Below are positions 1 to 7,615 of a stretch of 64,000 nt of DNA, piece after piece. The notes under the pieces were generated by a model. It was given only the letters and a program-made list of their open reading frames with translations. It did not search any database and was not told where the DNA came from. Source of the DNA: Actinocorallia herbida (GTDB taxonomy: Bacteria; Actinomycetota; Actinomycetes; Streptosporangiales; Streptosporangiaceae); NCBI RefSeq assembly GCF_003751225.1, contig NZ_RJKE01000001.1, positions 3,286,001 through 3,350,000 of the forward strand. The letters are read 5' to 3'. Numbering within the stretch: position 1 is the stretch's first letter; each line of letters starts with the position of its first letter. Both the position numbers and the translations under genes were made by a program.

Positions 1-77
1 CGGTCGGCCTCCGGACCCCGGGCGCGGCCCGGCGCGACCCACTGGAGGACCTGCGCACCGCCCTGCACGCCGACTGA
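1..77 (+). CDS. 3' end of an upstream gene (partial)
   Basis: An open frame (first full codon at base 3) runs from the window edge to a TGA at 75-77 and encodes about 24 residues ending LRTALHAD. The codons are GC-rich in the third position, as in neighbouring genes. Too little is present to name a product. Confidence 0.4.
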   Translation, partial: VGLRTPGAARRDPLEDLRTALHAD

Positions 78-136
78 CGTGACGGCGCATCCCGGCCCCG
101 CGTGAACGCACGGGGCCGGGTGTGCGCTGGGTCACA

Positions 137-180
137 TTGACGCCGGTCCGGGAGTGAGACATATTCATGCGGATGTCTCA
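137..180 (+). promoter_or_regulatory. Promoter and operator-like inverted repeat upstream of the P450 gene
   Basis: A -35 like TTGACG (137-142) is followed 17 bp later by CATATT (160-165). Overlapping the -10 is a perfect inverted repeat: TGAGACAT (155-162), a 10-bp spacer, and ATGTCTCA (173-180). Arms of 8 bp with centres 18 bp apart suit a dimeric repressor. The placement over the -10 and start region implies repression of the P450/ligase operon. The regulator is not identifiable here. Confidence 0.6.
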
Positions 181-198
181 GCGCTGACGAGGTGAACC

Positions 199-1515
199 GT
201 GTCCGCTCCTGCCGTGCCCCCGGAACTGCGTGAGTTCGAACTCACGGGAATGACGTTCTGGACGAAGCCCGAGTCTTTCCGGATGCAGGCCTTCGCGAAG
301 ATGCGCCAGATGGCGGCCATGCCCTTCGTGCCCCTGGTGAAGATCCCGTTCACCAAGTCCGCCCCCGGCTTCTATGTCGTCTCCCGGTACGCCGATGTGC
401 TCACCGCGAGCCGCAACGCCGAGCTGTTCAGCAGCGAGCCGGCCTCCAACACCCTCATGGAGATGCCGCTGTGGGCGAGCCGCTTCTACGGCTCGATGAT
501 CAACATGGACGATCCGGAGCACGCCCGCATCCGGCGCGTCGTCTCCCGCGCGTTCAGCCCCCGCATGCTGGAGCGGCTGGACGACGACCTGGTCCGCCGC
601 GCCGTCCGGATCGTCGACGACGTCATCGCCGAGGGGCCGCGCGACTTCGTCGCCCAGGTCGCGGCCCGGCTGCCGATCGAGATCATCTGCGACCTCATGG
701 GCATCCCGGACTCCTACCAGGACATGATCCTGCGGCACACGAACACGATCCTCGGCTACACCGACCCCGAGTACAACGGGATGAAGTCCGACGACCTGGA
801 CAAGCCGCCGGGCGTCGCGGACACGCTGCGCGGCGCGTACCGCATCGTCAAGGCGGGCAGCGACCTGTTCCGGCTCGTCCGCCGCCTAGGCAGGGAGCGG
901 GTCGGCTCGGGCGGCGAGGACCTCATCACCAAGCTCGTCACGCCCAACGCCGAAGGCGAGTCCCTGACGTCGCAGGAGATCGGCTCGTTCTTCGTGCTGC
1001 TCGTCGCGGCGGGCAACGAGACGACCCGCAACGCGATCGCGCACACGCTGCGGCTGCTCACCGAGCACCCCGGGCAGCGCGCGCTGCTGCTCGAGGACTT
1101 CGAGGGCAGGATCGGCGGGACCATCGACGAGGTGCTGCGCTACTCGCCGCCGGTCATCCAGTTCCGCCGCAACGTCACCCGGGACACCGAGCTGCACGGC
1201 GTGCGGCTGAAGAAGGGCGACATCGTCGTCATGGTCTACCCGTCGGCGAACCGGGACGAGACGGTCTTCACCGACCCCGATGTCTTCGACATCACCCGTT
1301 CGCCCAACCCGCACGTCGCCTTCGGCGCGCCCGGCCCGCACTACTGCATGGGCACTCATCTGGCCAAGCGCGAGATGACCGTGCTGCTCCGCGAGCTGCT
1401 GACCCGGCTGCCCGACGTCCGGATGGACGGCGAGCCCGAGTTCCTCGCCTCCTACTTCCTCAACGGCATCAAGCGGATGCCGTTCGCCTTCACCACGCCG
1501 GACGCGTCTTCGTGA
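199..1515 (+). CDS. Cytochrome P450
   Basis: A 438-aa soluble bacterial-type cytochrome P450, a heme-thiolate monooxygenase. Seen directly: the I-helix motif AGNETT (about 270-276) for oxygen activation, the K-helix ExxR as EVLR (311-314), and the heme loop FGAPGPHYCMG with Cys383 as proximal ligand. Length is normal for the family. The GTG start at 199 follows a GAGGTGA ribosome site. The stop overlaps the start of an acyl-CoA ligase, so the two are translationally coupled; such P450/ligase pairs often act on steroid, terpenoid or fatty side chains. It resembles the CYP125/CYP142-type branch by general look only; the substrate is unknown. Redox partners are not in the window. Confidence 0.93.
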   Translation: MSAPAVPPELREFELTGMTFWTKPESFRMQAFAKMRQMAAMPFVPLVKIPFTKSAPGFYVVSRYADVLTASRNAELFSSEPASNTLMEMPLWASRFYGSMINMDDPEHARIRRVVSRAFSPRMLERLDDDLVRRAVRIVDDVIAEGPRDFVAQVAARLPIEIICDLMGIPDSYQDMILRHTNTILGYTDPEYNGMKSDDLDKPPGVADTLRGAYRIVKAGSDLFRLVRRLGRERVGSGGEDLITKLVTPNAEGESLTSQEIGSFFVLLVAAGNETTRNAIAHTLRLLTEHPGQRALLLEDFEGRIGGTIDEVLRYSPPVIQFRRNVTRDTELHGVRLKKGDIVVMVYPSANRDETVFTDPDVFDITRSPNPHVAFGAPGPHYCMGTHLAKREMTVLLRELLTRLPDVRMDGEPEFLASYFLNGIKRMPFAFTTPDASS

Positions 1516-3080
1516 CCGCGGTCCTCGACCGGCTGGCGTGGGCCCGTGCGAGCGCCCGCGCCGGCCTGCTCGCCCCGATGGGCCCCGGCACCGCGCGCAA
1601 GGTCGCGCGTGCGCTGCGCGCGTACGGGGCGCTCGGCGCGGCGGCGGCCGTGGGCGCCGCGCGTTTCGGCGACCGCACCGCCGTGGTCGACGACTTCGGC
1701 ACACTGACCTACCGCGCGCTGGACGAGGCGGCGAACGGCGTGGCGACGGCCTGGGCGCGCCGGGGGATCGGCCTGGAGGACCGGGTCGGCGTCCTGTGCC
1801 GCAACCACCGAGGGTTCCTCATCGCGCTCACGGCGGCGGCCCGGCTGGGCGCCCGCGTCGTGCTGCTGAACACCGACTCCGCGGGACCGGAACTCGCCGC
1901 GATCACCGCGGCCCAGGGCCTCACCGCGCTCGCCCACGACACCGAGTTCGCCGCCCGCCTCGACGGCCTGGAACTGGTGCACGGGACCTTCACCGCCGAC
2001 GGCGAGGACAGCGACCTCGCCCGGCTGGGCCGCGAGCCCGGCACGACCCCGCCCGCGCCCGCCGAGCCCAGCACGCTGGTGATCCTGAGCAGCGGGACGA
2101 CCGGCAGGCCCAAGGGCGCGCGGCGCTCCTCCGCGCCGCCCGACCCGCTGGCCCTGCCCGGCGGCGTCCTCAGCCGGATCCCGTTCCGGGGCGGCGAGCC
2201 GGTGTTCGTCGGGCCGCCGCTCTTTCACGGATGGGGCCTGACGACCGCGTCGCTCGCGCTCTCGCTCGGCTGCCCGCTCGTGCTGCACCGCAGGTTCAGC
2301 GCCGGACGCGTGCTCGGCGTGCTCGCCGCGGAGCGCTGCGCGGCCTTCGTCGGGGTCCCGACGATGCTCGGCCGGCTGCTCGCCGAACCGGGTCTCGCCG
2401 AGGCCGATCTGGGCGCGCTGCGGATCGCGGTGAGCGGGGGCGGCCCGCTCGGCCCGGAGCTGAGCCGCCGCGCGCTGGCCGCCCTCGGCCCGGTGCTCTA
2501 CAACTTCTACGGCTCGACCGAGGCGTCGTGCGTCGCGATCGCGACCCCCGCCGACCTCGCCGCCGCGCCGGGCTGCGCGGGCACCCCGCCGCCCGGGACC
2601 CGGGTGCGCGTCCTCGACGCCGAGGGCGCGCCCGTCCCGTCCGGGACGATCGGCAGGCTGCACGTCACCAGCCCGACCCGGTTCGAGGGCTACACGTCGG
2701 GCGGGGGAGAGACCGACGAAGGGTCCGGCCTGGCCCTCGGCGACCTGGGCTTCCTCGACGACGCGGGCCGCCTGCACGTCACCGGACGGGCCGACGACAT
2801 GGTCGTGTCCGGCGGCGAGAACGTGCACCCGGCCGAGGTGGAGGAGCTCCTGGAGCGGCACCCGGACGTCGCCGAGGCGGCGGTCGTGGGGGTGCCGGAC
2901 GAGGACTTCGGCCGGAGGCTGCGCGCTTACGTCGTGACGTCCGGGGAACTCGACGCCGAAGGGGTCAAGGCACACGTCGCCGCCCACCTCTCGCGGGCGA
3001 AGGTCCCGCGCGACGTGGTGTTCCTCGACGCGCTTCCGCGGACCGCCACCGGCAAGGTGATCAAGCGCGACCTGCCCTGA
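1512..3080 (+). CDS. AMP-dependent acyl-CoA synthetase/ligase
   Basis: A 522-aa adenylate-forming enzyme that activates a carboxylic acid with ATP and joins it to CoA. Seen: the P-loop SSGTTGRPKG (about 193-202), FYGSTEAS (A5 motif), the block GDLGFLDDAGRLHVTGRADD and GGENVHPAEVE (A7/A8), and the C-terminal PRTATGKVIKR with the catalytic Lys. The GTG at 1512 forms GTGA with the P450 stop. The same frame stays open upstream to 471, but that part is the shadow of the P450. Context suggests it activates the acid produced by the P450 or a related lipid acid. A strong hairpin follows its stop. Confidence 0.92.
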   Translation: MTAVLDRLAWARASARAGLLAPMGPGTARKVARALRAYGALGAAAAVGAARFGDRTAVVDDFGTLTYRALDEAANGVATAWARRGIGLEDRVGVLCRNHRGFLIALTAAARLGARVVLLNTDSAGPELAAITAAQGLTALAHDTEFAARLDGLELVHGTFTADGEDSDLARLGREPGTTPPAPAEPSTLVILSSGTTGRPKGARRSSAPPDPLALPGGVLSRIPFRGGEPVFVGPPLFHGWGLTTASLALSLGCPLVLHRRFSAGRVLGVLAAERCAAFVGVPTMLGRLLAEPGLAEADLGALRIAVSGGGPLGPELSRRALAALGPVLYNFYGSTEASCVAIATPADLAAAPGCAGTPPPGTRVRVLDAEGAPVPSGTIGRLHVTSPTRFEGYTSGGGETDEGSGLALGDLGFLDDAGRLHVTGRADDMVVSGGENVHPAEVEELLERHPDVAEAAVVGVPDEDFGRRLRAYVVTSGELDAEGVKAHVAAHLSRAKVPRDVVFLDALPRTATGKVIKRDLP

Positions 3081-3091
3081 CCGGCCGGCCC

Positions 3092-3120
3092 GGTGGCGGG
3101 CTCTCCAAGAGCCTGCCACC
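3092..3120. terminator. Hairpin terminator after the ligase gene
   Basis: Arms GGTGGCGGGCTCT (3092-3104) and AGAGCCTGCCACC (3108-3120) pair over 13 bp with one G-T pair and a 3-base loop. No T-tract follows, as is usual in actinomycetes. It lies between convergent genes and could stop transcripts from both sides. Confidence 0.7.
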
Positions 3121-3155
3121 AGGGCCCGGTGCGTACGGCCCGGGTCGCGGACGCT

Positions 3156-3548
3156 CTAACCCGCGAGGGCGTCCTGCCGGATGCGGTCGAACTGGGCGCC
3201 CATCGCCTCGGCGAGGGCGTTGGCCCCGGACAGCGGCCGGACCATGACGGTGAGGTCGTCGATCTTCCCCTCGGCGTTGAAATGGAGGAAGTCGCAGCCC
3301 TGGATGACCTTGCCGTCGACGGCGGCCTCGAAGACCAGGGCGTGGTCGGGGCCCGCGTCGTCGCCGATCTCGCGCAGGTAGCGGAAGTCCTCGAAGACGC
3401 GCATGACGCCGCGCAGGATCGCGAGGGTCATCGCCTTGCCCTCGTAGGGGTGGAACGCGACGGGGCTGGTGAAGACCACGTCGTCGGCCAGCAGCGCCGC
3501 GAGGGCGTCCAGGTCGCGGGCCTCGACGGCGGCGCGGAAAGTGGTCAT
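3156..3548 (-). CDS. SnoaL-like / NTF2-fold protein
   Basis: A 130-aa small alpha+beta-barrel protein of the nuclear-transport-factor-2/SnoaL superfamily. The N-terminal pattern MTTFRAAVEARDLDALAALLADDVVFTSPV and the later DFLHFNAEGKIDDLTVMVRP are characteristic. Members are ketosteroid-isomerase-like enzymes, hydratases or ligand-binding proteins, and the reaction here is unknown. A GAGGAG site precedes the ATG. It is divergent from the PadR gene at 3676 and shares an operator-like palindrome with it, so it is probably the PadR target. Confidence 0.85.
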   Translation of the reverse strand: MTTFRAAVEARDLDALAALLADDVVFTSPVAFHPYEGKAMTLAILRGVMRVFEDFRYLREIGDDAGPDHALVFEAAVDGKVIQGCDFLHFNAEGKIDDLTVMVRPLSGANALAEAMGAQFDRIRQDALAG

Positions 3549-3631
3549 GGCTGCTCCTCGATCGTCGTAGGACGCGTGGTCCCCTCACCTTCGAGCCTAG
3601 GCACTCCTGCTCGGATATGTCCAGCGTTGAA

Positions 3632-3669
3632 TACTGAACAAGTTGAGTAGTAACCGTTGTGGGTATGAT
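3632..3669 (+). promoter_or_regulatory. PadR operator and leaderless promoter
   Basis: The inverted repeat TACTGAAC-AA-GTTGAGTA (3632-3649) matches in 7 of 8 arm positions and lies between divergent genes. A good -10, TATGAT (3664-3669), ends 6 bp before the PadR ATG at 3676, so the PadR transcript would start at or next to its ATG and be leaderless. On the other strand TTGTTC and CATATC, 16 bp apart, could drive the SnoaL gene. The palindrome overlaps the -35 zone of both promoters, fitting autoregulation plus target control. Confidence 0.6.
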
Positions 3670-3675
3670 CCGAGC

Positions 3676-4236
3676 ATGGCACTGCGCAACGCGATCATGG
3701 CCGCGCTCCTGGAGGGCGAGGCCTCCGGCTACGACCTGGCCAAGGAGTTCGACGCCTCGTTCGCCAACTTCTGGATGGCGACGCCGCAGCAGCTCTACCG
3801 CGAACTCGAGCGGATGGAGTCCGACGGGCTCCTGTGCGCCCGGGTCGTCCAGCAGGACCGCCGCCCCAACAAGCGGCTGTTCTCCCTCACCGCGCAGGGC
3901 CGCGCCGCGCTGCACGCCTTCACCGCCGCGGCCCCCCGCCCCGGCGCGATGCGCGAGGAGCTGATGGTCCAGGTCCAGGCCGTCGACGCGGGAGACCCCG
4001 CCGCGGTACGCGCCGCGATCGACGAGCGCAGGCAGTGGGCCGAGGCCAAGGCCGCCCGCTATGACCGCCTCCGCGTGCGCCTCCTCGACGGCCGCACCGA
4101 GGAGGAGTTCCTCGACCAGTCCGACCGCGTCGGCCCGTACCTCAGCCTCCTGCGCGGCCTGTCCTTCGAACGCGAGAACGTCCGCTGGGCCGAGCACGCC
4201 ATCGCCGCCCTCGACCGACGGGCCAGCCGCGTCTGA
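3676..4236 (+). CDS. PadR family transcriptional regulator
   Basis: A 186-aa PadR-type winged-helix repressor. Residues 1-80 carry the wHTH: MALRNAIMAALLEGEASGYDLAKEF, then PQQLYRELERMESDGLL and the wing NKRLFSLTAQGRAAL. The C-terminal half is the helical dimerisation domain of Vir/PadR proteins. An earlier ATG at 3643 is in frame but lies inside the operator/promoter; the ATG at 3676, directly after TATGAT, fits better. It probably controls itself and the divergent SnoaL-like gene. Ligand unknown. Confidence 0.88.
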   Translation: MALRNAIMAALLEGEASGYDLAKEFDASFANFWMATPQQLYRELERMESDGLLCARVVQQDRRPNKRLFSLTAQGRAALHAFTAAAPRPGAMREELMVQVQAVDAGDPAAVRAAIDERRQWAEAKAARYDRLRVRLLDGRTEEEFLDQSDRVGPYLSLLRGLSFERENVRWAEHAIAALDRRASRV

Positions 4237-4348
4237 TTCCCGCTGTACAGAGCGGCGCGAGGTGTCAGGGGGAAAGCACCACGGGTCGCGGGAGGTTCGT
4301 CTCACCGGCCGATGAACGGGCGGGGGCGGCCCGTGGATCCTGTGCCGC

Positions 4349-5506
4349 ATGAGAATGCGCAGCATCACCCTGGCCGCGGCCATGGCGTCGATCGTGGCGG
4401 TGCCGACGGCCGCCCACGCGGGCCCCGAGGACACGTGGCGCCATGTGTACTTCACCCCGATGAGCTCGATCGGCGACTTCGAGGCGGCCGGTCCGCACGA
4501 CGTGTGGCAGATCACCCAGAGGCAGGTCGCGCTCTTCCCGGCGGTCTCCCACTGGACCGGCGGTTCCACCTGGCAGACCCACTCCCTTCCCGGCCTGACG
4601 TCCCTGCTGGGGAACTGGCTCTCCGACGTCGACGCCGTGGGGCCGGACGAGGCGTGGATTCAGGGCTCGTCCCTGGTCAGCATCAGCATCTCCCAGTGGT
4701 CCACGTACCTCGCCCGCTGGGACGGCACGTCCTGGACCAAGGTGGCCCCGCCCACGCCCCTGCTCAACGGAGGCGGGGGCATCCTGACGGCGAACGCCGG
4801 AGGGGTGTGGTTCGCCGAGGGGAACCGCATCGCGCGCTGGAACGGCGCCGACTGGACGATCACCGGGACGCTCGACGCGACCGTCCGGCAGGTCCACTCC
4901 TTCGCCGCGGACAGCGCCCTGGCGACGACGAGCGACGGCGGCCTGTGGCGGTGGGACGGCGCCGTCTGGACCGAGGCGCAGGGCCAGTGGCCGCAGTCGG
5001 CGCGGATCACCGGTCCGGACGGCGCCTGGTACGTGGACCCGAGCGGCCTGCACACCTGGGACGGCGCGTCCTGGCGGACCGTCGCGTTCGAGGGCGGCCG
5101 GACGGTGGACGCCGCGACCGCGATCTCGGAGTCCGACGGCCTGTGGATGCGGCTGGAGGAGACGAACGGCCCGGATCTGATCTGGCGGTACAAGGACGGG
5201 ACGTGGACCTACCACGCCGATACGGTCTACCCGGTGAAGCAGGTGATCGTCGACGACGCCGGCCGGATCTGGGCGGTCGAGCGCGTCACCCGGTACGTGC
5301 CGAACGGCGGGAGCAACTACACGCCTGAGCACAAGGGACGGCTGCTCCGTCTCAGCGCCAACCGGCTCGAGTGGACGGCCGTCGGGGTGCCCGAGGCCGA
5401 CTACCGCGTGATCGCGCTTCCGGGCAGCGACCGCGTCTACGCCTACGGCCGCAACGGGTGGACCGGCACCGACCACATCACCACCAACGCCGCGCCGCCG
5501 CCCTGA
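4349..5506 (+). CDS. Secreted protein with W-x-G-x-x-W repeats
   Basis: A 385-aa protein with a clear signal peptide (MRMRSITLAAAMASIVAVPTA, cleavage near AHA at 22-24). The mature part has regularly spaced W[DN]Gx[SDV]W motifs: WDGTSW 124-129, WNGADW 164-169, WDGAVW 202-207, WDGASW 237-242, with a related WTGGSTW at 69. The 35-40 residue spacing and many beta-prone stretches suggest a beta-propeller. I do not recognise a named family and see no catalytic motif. It is probably an extracellular or cell-surface binding protein. A strong shared terminator follows. Confidence 0.8.
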   Translation: MRMRSITLAAAMASIVAVPTAAHAGPEDTWRHVYFTPMSSIGDFEAAGPHDVWQITQRQVALFPAVSHWTGGSTWQTHSLPGLTSLLGNWLSDVDAVGPDEAWIQGSSLVSISISQWSTYLARWDGTSWTKVAPPTPLLNGGGGILTANAGGVWFAEGNRIARWNGADWTITGTLDATVRQVHSFAADSALATTSDGGLWRWDGAVWTEAQGQWPQSARITGPDGAWYVDPSGLHTWDGASWRTVAFEGGRTVDAATAISESDGLWMRLEETNGPDLIWRYKDGTWTYHADTVYPVKQVIVDDAGRIWAVERVTRYVPNGGSNYTPEHKGRLLRLSANRLEWTAVGVPEADYRVIALPGSDRVYAYGRNGWTGTDHITTNAAPPP

Positions 5507-5512
5507 CCGGCC

Positions 5513-5539
5513 GCGGCGGTGGCGGGGCGCCACCGCCGC
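5513..5539. terminator. Bidirectional hairpin terminator
   Basis: GCGGCGGTGGC (5513-5523) and GCCACCGCCGC (5529-5539) form a perfect 11-bp stem with a 5-base loop, placed in the 41-bp gap between two convergent genes. Confidence 0.75.
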
Positions 5540-5547
5540 GCCGGGGG

Positions 5548-6570
5548 TCAGGCGAGACCGAAGAACACCGAGGCGTGGTACGGGCCGCAGATGGCGGCGT
5601 GGCCGGTACCGGGCTGTCCGCAGTTCGCGAGGCCGGAGCCGGGGTTCACCGGGGCCTCGTGGCCCATGCCGCCCACCGTGTAGGTCTCCACCTGGCCGCC
5701 GCCGTAGACGCGCTTGGTGACGCCGGAGACGGGCGTGGTGGTGGACGTGGCGATCCGGCTGATCCCGAACACGTCGGTCCACTGGTCGCGCTGGTAGTCC
5801 AGGGAGCGCGGCGAGATCACCGGGTCGTCGGCGCCGTGCCAGAGCTGTACCTTCGGCCGCGGGCCGGTGTAGCCCGGGTAGGCGCCGCGGGCCCGCGCGC
5901 CCCACGCGCTCGCCGTGGTGAAGTTGAGCGGCCCGGAGCACTGGCCGAGCGGCGGGGTCGTGAAGTAGGCGCTCTCGGTGTCGGCGCAGCCGTAGGCCAT
6001 GCCGAAGAACACCGCGCCGGCCTTGAAGAAGTCGGGGTAGGCCGCGAGCATCACGTTGGTCGCGGCGCCGCCGCCGGAGTACCCGGTGACGAACACGCGG
6101 CCGAGGTCGGCGTCGTGCTCGGCCGCCAGGTGCCGGACCATCGTGACGACCGAGGCGGCCTCGCCCTGGCCCGCGCGGGTCCGGTCGGCCTGGTTCCAGG
6201 CGCTGAAGCACTTGTGCGGGATCAGCCCGCCGGTACCGACGTTCTCGGGCCTCTGCTCGGGCATGACGAGGGCGAAGCCGAACGCGTCGGCGTACTTGCG
6301 CCAGCCCGTGTTGACGTCGAGGTTCTGCGCCTGGCCGCCGCAGCCGTGGAACAGCACGACGACGGGCGCGTGCGCGGGCAGGGACGGCGGGACGTAAGCG
6401 AACATGCGCAGGTCGCCGGGGTCGGCGCCGAAGTCCGCCACCTCGTGGAACCCGGTGGCCGCCGACGCGCGGACGGCGAAGGCCGCCGTGCCCGCGACCG
6501 CGGTGATGAGCACGGCGAGCAGCACGACGACCCTGCGCAGGGCCCGGTCGGGGGAGATGCGTTCGTACAT
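5548..6570 (-). CDS. Secreted PHB-depolymerase-type esterase (alpha/beta hydrolase)
   Basis: A 340-aa extracellular esterase of the PHB depolymerase/feruloyl esterase (LpqC-like) group. An N-terminal hydrophobic segment (VVVLLAVLITAVAGTAAFAV, about 14-33) is the signal peptide or anchor. Catalytic features: oxyanion loop LFHGCGG, nucleophile elbow GYSGGG with Ser165, Asp in WHGADDPV (about 247) and His304 in GMGHEAP. Cys residues near the ends (GYGCADTE, ANCGQ, AICGPY) could form disulfides. The frame is open upstream to 6918, but the ATG at 6570 begins the signal peptide. It likely hydrolyses polyester or plant phenolic esters outside the cell. Confidence 0.88.
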   Translation of the reverse strand: MYERISPDRALRRVVVLLAVLITAVAGTAAFAVRASAATGFHEVADFGADPGDLRMFAYVPPSLPAHAPVVVLFHGCGGQAQNLDVNTGWRKYADAFGFALVMPEQRPENVGTGGLIPHKCFSAWNQADRTRAGQGEAASVVTMVRHLAAEHDADLGRVFVTGYSGGGAATNVMLAAYPDFFKAGAVFFGMAYGCADTESAYFTTPPLGQCSGPLNFTTASAWGARARGAYPGYTGPRPKVQLWHGADDPVISPRSLDYQRDQWTDVFGISRIATSTTTPVSGVTKRVYGGGQVETYTVGGMGHEAPVNPGSGLANCGQPGTGHAAICGPYHASVFFGLA

Positions 6571-6585
6571 GGGGTGGGACCGCCT

Positions 6586-6598
6586 CTCAAGGCTTGAG
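6586..6598. promoter_or_regulatory. Small palindrome upstream of the esterase
   Basis: CTCAAG-G-CTTGAG, a perfect 6-bp-arm dyad 15 bp upstream of the esterase ATG. It could be an operator or part of the 5' leader; its short arms make chance possible. Confidence 0.35.
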
Positions 6599-6859
6599 GA
6601 ACGGGACGGGGACGCCGGCCGACCAGCGCGCCGGGCGGCCTCCCGGCTCCCTTTGTCCCGGTGCCGCCTCCCCTCGGGCAAGGGCGTGCGGGCAACGCGG
6701 GGCCGCCGCACACGACCCCGGTGCCTCCGCCCCCGAACCGGGCCCGGAAGCCTTCGCGGGCTAGTGTGTCCGTTGAGGAAACTCTGTTCCTGTAGTGGAA
6801 ACGTGCTTATGCTGTGGGGTCGGCTCGCGCGGGCCGGCCGAACGCCGGGAGGAAAGCGC

Positions 6860-7603
6860 ATGACGAACTCCGTGGGGCCCCGCGCCGTCTTCGGCGTGAT
6901 CGTGCCGAGCACGAACACCGTGGTCGAGCACGACTACTGGAGGGCCGCGGTGCCCGGGGTGGCGTTCCGGGCCGGGTCGATGTACATCCCGGATCCGGTC
7001 ATGGGCGACGACCACGCCTTCCAGGCGCTGCTCGGCCAGATCCGCGCGTCCATCGACGTCGCCGTGCGCGACGCGCTCACCGCCGAGCCCGACCGGATGG
7101 TGATGGGCATGTCGGCCGAGACGTTCTGGGGCGGGGTCGCGGGGAACGCCGCGTTCGAGCGGCGGCTGCGCGACCGGACCGGCCTGCCCGTCACGACCGG
7201 GGCGTCCGCGTGCAAGGCGGCGCTGGAGGAGATCGGCGCGCGGCGGATCGCGGTCTTCTCCCCGTACCAGCCGGTCGCCGACGTCGAGGTGGGCCGGTTC
7301 TTCACCGAGGCGGGGTTCCGGGTGGAGGCGATCACCGGGCTGCGCTGCGCGACCGCGATGGACATCGCCCGGGTCCCCGAGGACCGGCTGCGCGAGATGG
7401 TCGCGGAGATCGACGGCCCGGACGTCGAGGCGATCGTCCAGGTCGGCACGAACCTGTCGTTCGTGGAGCTCGCGGGCACCCTGGAGGAGGAGCTGGGCAA
7501 GCCCGTCATCCCCATCAACACCGCGACGCTCTGGCACGCGCTGCGCGCGCACGGCATCGGCGACCGCCTCCCGCACGCGGGCCGCCTCCTGCGCGACCAC
7601 TGA
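6860..7603 (+). CDS. Maleate isomerase / arylmalonate decarboxylase-like protein of the Asp/Glu racemase superfamily
   Basis: A 247-aa protein. The family look is clear: GVIVPSTNTVVEHDYWRAAVPG at the N-terminus (PSxNTVxExD), a central TGxxACKAALEEIGARRIAVFSPY block, and GTNLSF near 196-201. In maleate isomerases and arylmalonate decarboxylases one or two Cys act as acid/base. Here the positions I would align with them are MGMSAETF (about 82-89) and VGTNL (195-199), and neither has Cys. The chemistry may therefore differ, or the protein may bind ligand only. GGGAGGAAAG sits 3 bp before the ATG, fixing this start although the frame is open further upstream. It is convergent with the next gene. 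Confidence 0.8.
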   Translation: MTNSVGPRAVFGVIVPSTNTVVEHDYWRAAVPGVAFRAGSMYIPDPVMGDDHAFQALLGQIRASIDVAVRDALTAEPDRMVMGMSAETFWGGVAGNAAFERRLRDRTGLPVTTGASACKAALEEIGARRIAVFSPYQPVADVEVGRFFTEAGFRVEAITGLRCATAMDIARVPEDRLREMVAEIDGPDVEAIVQVGTNLSFVELAGTLEEELGKPVIPINTATLWHALRAHGIGDRLPHAGRLLRDH

Positions 7604-7615
7604 CGCGGCGGCCGC

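Noticed and set aside
471-1511. An open frame continuous with the acyl-CoA ligase that would extend it by 347 residues
   Set aside because: It is the +2 shadow of the P450: Arg/Pro/Ala-rich with no domain, whereas the P450 has all its motifs. The GTG at 1512 gives a normal-length ligase.
1452-3119. A 555-codon minus-strand open frame opposite the ligase
   Set aside because: Low-complexity antisense shadow typical of GC-rich coding DNA; the plus-strand ligase is fully convincing.
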